From an uncultured Duncaniella sp. (GTDB lineage Bacteria; Bacteroidota; Bacteroidia; Bacteroidales; Muribaculaceae): a stretch of 64,000 nt of DNA. The stretch lies in the NCBI GenBank assembly GCA_910586665.1, contig CAJUIX010000003.1, positions 1-64,000 of the forward strand, in the 5' to 3' direction. The position numbers were made by a program, and so were the translations under genes. The notes under the pieces were generated by a model, which saw only the letters and a program-made list of their open reading frames with translations, made no database searches and had not been told where the DNA came from. Of the stretch, positions 61,220-64,000 are shown in pieces. The number at the start of each line of letters is the position of its first letter. Positions within the stretch are counted from its first letter, which is position 1.

Positions 61220-61780
61220 TTAATCGTTGTCCTCAAAAAATTGTTCTATTTTTTTAACGGCGAGGTGGTAGGAGGCTTTCAGTGCTCCGACAGAGGTGCC
61301 CATAATCTCGGACATCTGTTCGTATTTCATATCGTCGTAATACCTCATGTTGAACACAAGTCGCTGTTTCTCAGGAAGTGTGGCCACAGCCTCGCGGAGC
61401 TTTTGGGTGAGTTGGTCACCGTCGATATTGGTGTCGGCCTGGATGAGAGCCACCATGTTGGACTCCTCGTCGTCAAGCGAAAGGCCGCGGCGCTTGCGCT
61501 CTTTTTCGAGGAAGGTCATACATTCATTTATCGCTATCTTGTAGAGCCAGGTGGAGAGCTTGGCGTCGCCACGGAAGTTCTCGATATTCTGCCATGCCTT
61601 CATGAAGGTGTTTTGCAGTATATCGTCGGTGTCGTCGTGTGACTGCACCATTCGTCGTATCTGGCGGTAGAGGGGTTCCGAGTAAAGCTTTATGAGGTCG
61701 CCGAAAGCCTCGCGGCAGGTCGAAGGGTCCCTCAGACGCGCCACGAGTTTGCTGTCATCAAGTTGAGCCTCTTTGGTCAT
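61220..61780 (-). CDS. ECF-type RNA polymerase sigma factor
   Basis: The 186-residue product has region 2 (DDTDDILQNTFMKAWQNIENFRG, LSTWLYKIAINECM) and region 4 (LPEKQRLVFNMRYYDDMKYEQMSEIMGTS). It is likely the first gene of a run with an anti-sigma-like protein, a Spy-like protein and the macroglobulin, and may control that envelope set. TACTTTTG lies upstream on the minus strand (61825-61832), without a good -33 element. Confidence 0.92.
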   Translation of the reverse strand: MTKEAQLDDSKLVARLRDPSTCREAFGDLIKLYSEPLYRQIRRMVQSHDDTDDILQNTFMKAWQNIENFRGDAKLSTWLYKIAINECMTFLEKERKRRGLSLDDEESNMVALIQADTNIDGDQLTQKLREAVATLPEKQRLVFNMRYYDDMKYEQMSEIMGTSVGALKASYHLAVKKIEQFFEDND

Positions 61781-61876
61781 ATTGTAAGAGGGGTTTTAAA
61801 TCAAAAATTAAAATCTTTTGCTAACAAAAGTATTAAAAAAAAGCAAGGAGGCATAATAAAAACGACTAATAGTTGT

Positions 61877-61912
61877 TAAAAACCCGGTTGACGCAGGACG
61901 TCAGCCGGGTTG
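61877..61912 (-). terminator. Terminator after the GH5 gene
   Basis: On the minus strand AACCCGGCTGACG and CGTCAACCGGGTT form a long stem followed by TTTTT. It ends the GH5 transcript before the sigma factor gene. Confidence 0.85.
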
Positions 61913-61939
61913 GATTGTTGTGTCAGTCGGTTGAAGTGA

Positions 61940-63169
61940 TTACTTGGGTGCGCCGGCGTAGACGGTTTCGAGTGTGTAGGCTTTGTCGGTGTTGGTGTGG
62001 CCTTTGACCATAGCGTCGACAATCTCCTTGCCGTTGTTGAGCCAGGCGCCTGTGCCGTGGTCGATGAGGCCGCTGCACTCCCTGCCGGCTCCGGCACTGC
62101 CGTTGTCCCAGTAGATTACGGCAAGCCCGCGGTCGGCGGCTGCCTTGCAGTAATATTCGAGATAGTATTTGCGGAAGGCCTCGGCGCGGGCGTCGGCGCG
62201 GTGGGTGCAGCCGAACTCGCCGATGTAGACGGGCACGCCGAAGGTCTTGGCTATGCGCTGTGCGTTGTCAAGCTCGCTTAGGAGCTTCTTCTCGTCGCTG
62301 GAGGGGTGCTTGTTGCCGGCGGTGCCTGTGTGGCCCCATTCGGAGTACTTGTTTTCAAGGCAGTAATCAAAGGGCTCGTAGCAGTGGACGGCAATCATCA
62401 GCCGCCCGGCGGGATCGGAGGGGAGTTTGAAGTGCTGGGCAAGGTCGATGCTCGTGCAGTAGGTGGGGACTCCGAGCCAGCGTGTGGAGTTGTTGCCCCC
62501 GGTTGAACGGACGGCGTCGACGAAGACCTGCTGCCATTCGTTCATCACCCCGTACTGCTTGCCGCCGTCCTTGCGGTTGTCGCCCCAGCCCCAGCCGCCG
62601 TCGTGGATTTCGTTCATTGACTCGAAGACGAGGAATTCGCCTTTAGAGGCGAACTTTTGGGCTATCTGTGTCCACATGGCCTTCAGCTGAGCCTTGACTC
62701 CATCGTTGAAGGCGGGGTCGGCGGCGGCCTTCTTGACATCGAGCCAGTGGCCGCCGTCATGGTGGATGTTGATTATTGCTTTGAGGCCTACGCTCTCGGC
62801 GTGGTTCACGAGTTCGGCCACGCGGTCGAGCCAGTCGGCGTCAATCTTATATTCAGGCGCGGCGCCAACTTTGCCCAGCCAGGTAACCGGGATGCGGATG
62901 CTCGTGAATCCGGCGTCTTTGACAGCCTGGAAGGTGGCACGGGTGGCAGCCTTGTTGCCCCATGCAGTCTCGGATGCAAGCTCGTTGTCATAGGCGTCGA
63001 GCTGGTTGCCGAGATTCCAGCCGATGCCGAGGCTGAAGGTCTGCGGGGCAGGCTCGGGAGCAACAGGTTCCTCTTTTTCGGGACTGTGGTCGGATGAGGA
63101 GCATGCCTGCCATGATATGGCGGCTGCCAAGAGGAGGAGTGGTTTGATAAGTCGGTTGAAGTTTGTCAT
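61940..63169 (-). CDS. Glycoside hydrolase family 5 lipoprotein
   Basis: The 409-residue product has a lipoprotein signal (AAAISWQAC, Cys about 23) and a GH5 barrel: GWNLGNQLDA, IRIPVTW, IINIHHDGGHW, the acid/base FESMNEIHDG and the nucleophile VYIGEFGCTH. GH5 enzymes cut beta-linked glucans, mannans or similar chains; endoglucanase-like features dominate but the substrate is not fixed. No SusC/SusD pair is next to it, so it is not in a standard polysaccharide locus here. Confidence 0.92.
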   Translation of the reverse strand: MTNFNRLIKPLLLLAAAISWQACSSSDHSPEKEEPVAPEPAPQTFSLGIGWNLGNQLDAYDNELASETAWGNKAATRATFQAVKDAGFTSIRIPVTWLGKVGAAPEYKIDADWLDRVAELVNHAESVGLKAIINIHHDGGHWLDVKKAAADPAFNDGVKAQLKAMWTQIAQKFASKGEFLVFESMNEIHDGGWGWGDNRKDGGKQYGVMNEWQQVFVDAVRSTGGNNSTRWLGVPTYCTSIDLAQHFKLPSDPAGRLMIAVHCYEPFDYCLENKYSEWGHTGTAGNKHPSSDEKKLLSELDNAQRIAKTFGVPVYIGEFGCTHRADARAEAFRKYYLEYYCKAAADRGLAVIYWDNGSAGAGRECSGLIDHGTGAWLNNGKEIVDAMVKGHTNTDKAYTLETVYAGAPK

Positions 63170-63310
63170 GTAGGGATAATTATTGGTTTGTTGTCTCTGT
63201 CCGGCGTATGTACATATACGCATGAATATTAATGGCAAATATAGTCAACTTTATCCATATGTCACAGACCCTTTATCATTACTGACTGTTAAAAGCAACA
63301 TTTTAACCTT

Positions 63311-63356
63311 AAAAAATGAGTACGGGCGGCGTGGAAATACATGTTCCGCGCCGTCC
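63311..63356 (-). terminator. Terminator after the DUF6582 gene
   Basis: ggcggcgtggaa and ttccgcgccgtc pair over 12 bp (two G-U pairs in RNA), followed on the minus strand, after a short gap, by TTTTTT (63311-63316). Confidence 0.6.
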
Positions 63357-63414
63357 GCTGTCTTCGTTATCAAATAATATGTGTCTTTAGAGGTTGTAAA
63401 CCGATATCGTAGTC

Positions 63415-63651
63415 TTATTTTCCGGCGTAGGAGAGGACTGTCGGGCTTTCGACGTCGACGCCGTATTCCTGCGCGCGTTGGAGGATTGCCTTTGCGAGTT
63501 TGGGCTTGAGGTCTTCGGGGCAGTATCTGAAGTATGCCTCGGCCGCTCTGACATGTGCGGCGTCTGGCATGGGGTATTCCTTGCGCTCGGGGAGGCCGTA
63601 GACGCTATCGGGGAGCTCCTTGCGCTCTTCGTATGAAATTCTATCGTTCAT
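63415..63651 (-). CDS. DUF6582-like small protein
   Basis: This 78-residue soluble protein (LPDSVYGLPERKEYPMPDAAHVRAA, split here for clarity as LPDSVYGLPERKEYP and DAAHVRAAEAYF) matches the DUF6582 pattern of a conserved pro-rich stretch followed by D-x-x-H-x-x-x-A. Such proteins are known as phage-linked or stand-alone small proteins of unknown function. It follows the truncated outer-membrane protein gene by 30 bp. Confidence 0.6.
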   Translation of the reverse strand: MNDRISYEERKELPDSVYGLPERKEYPMPDAAHVRAAEAYFRYCPEDLKPKLAKAILQRAQEYGVDVESPTVLSYAGK

Positions 63652-63681
63652 AGCTTTATGACGATTTGCTTAGTTGCTGAA

Positions 63682-64000
63682 TCAGAGATTGAAGCGGAAT
63701 CCGACCTGGAGAAGACCCTGTGCGCCGAAACCGAGTTCGCCGAAGATGCTTGTCACGCGGGAGAGTCCTACCTCTGCTCCGAGGGGTGAGGCCTGGAAGG
63801 CGAAGTAAGCCTTGTTTTTCGACCAGTCGTCGTCGGCCATGTGGGTGATGTCGACACCGATTCCGAGGTGGCCGTAGAGGGTGACGATGCGGTTGCGGTA
63901 GTAGTCATAGCGACCGTTGAGCATGAATACATGGTAGTATGCGTTGGCGTCGTCGGAGTGCTTGTAGCTTGTGCTGGAGAAGGTGTAGGTCGCGCCGAGG
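63682..64000 (-). CDS. Outer-membrane beta-barrel protein, 5' part outside the window
   Basis: The frame is open to the window end, giving at least the last 105 residues. Alternating strands (LGATYTFSSTSYKH, IVTLYGHLGIGVDI, AYFAFQASPLGAEVGL, GELGFGAQGLLQVGFRFNL) with a terminal aromatic pattern mark it as an outer-membrane beta-barrel. The role is unknown. Confidence 0.75.
   Translation of the reverse strand, partial: LGATYTFSSTSYKHSDDANAYYHVFMLNGRYDYYRNRIVTLYGHLGIGVDITHMADDDWSKNKAYFAFQASPLGAEVGLSRVTSIFGELGFGAQGLLQVGFRFNL

Overview
The window looks like a chromosomal segment of a gut Bacteroidales bacterium, most likely of the Muribaculaceae or a close relative. The grounds are the promoter style (a TTG or TTTG element 19-20 bp ahead of TAnnTTTG, seen before many genes), A-rich start regions instead of strong Shine-Dalgarno sites, a PorE-like OmpA lipoprotein of the type IX secretion group, menaquinone genes, meso-diaminopimelate dehydrogenase, and codon use rich in third-position G/C. 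The species assignment is inference; no rRNA or marker comparison was possible.

Layout. 1-5.4 kb: a tRNA-Ser(CGA) beside a cluster of short inverted motifs, a MptE-like protein, a glutaminase-fold protein whose catalytic dyad is lost, a PepSY-like lipoprotein, an NSS-type sodium symporter and a Crp/Fnr regulator. 5.5-13.6 kb: an acyltransferase, then a five-gene tripartite efflux operon (ATPase, two permeases, adaptor, TolC) divergent from exonuclease III. 13.6-21 kb: TypA/BipA, PorE-like protein, pta-ackA and ddh. 21-28.3 kb: a PAP2 phosphatase with a long hairpin-rich leader, a YbiT-like ABC-F protein with a degenerate second ATPase site, and a galM-nucleotidyltransferase-galK operon whose leader carries three 20-bp iterons. 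28.3-33.6 kb: an ECF sigma factor with a membrane protein, and a four-gene redox operon (NapH/NapG-like fusion, frameshifted Tat aldo/keto reductase, DUF1893, ECF-transporter S-like protein). 33.6-35.3 kb: an accessory island with an unknown basic protein and a translationally coupled HTH-DUF3791 / DUF3990 / small-protein module that looks like a toxin-antitoxin system.

35.4-41.1 kb: a compact hisGDCBHA operon, without hisF and hisI, followed by udk, lptB, a LysE-type exporter and a CBM9-like protein. 44-46 kb: gdhA, whose promoter is covered by a perfect 16-bp palindrome. 46-54 kb: an NfeD protein, a flippase-like membrane protein and a GT4 glycosyltransferase, then menE-menC-menB, divergent from serB. 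54-64 kb: an envelope-linked series (ECF sigma factor, membrane protein, Spy-like protein and a giant alpha-2-macroglobulin without its thioester), a GH5 lipoprotein, a DUF6582 protein and the C-terminal part of an outer-membrane protein cut by the window edge.

Two families of structured intergenic repeats are scattered through the window. One conserved promoter-like block (CTTTATCGC, exactly 24 nt, TAnnTTTG) occurs three times. The most promising leads for something new are the DUF3791/DUF3990 module, the redox operon, the gdhA operator, the galM leader iterons, and three proteins that keep their fold but have lost catalytic residues (glutaminase, ABC-F site 2, macroglobulin). No CRISPR array, rRNA, complete insertion sequence or intact prophage was seen.
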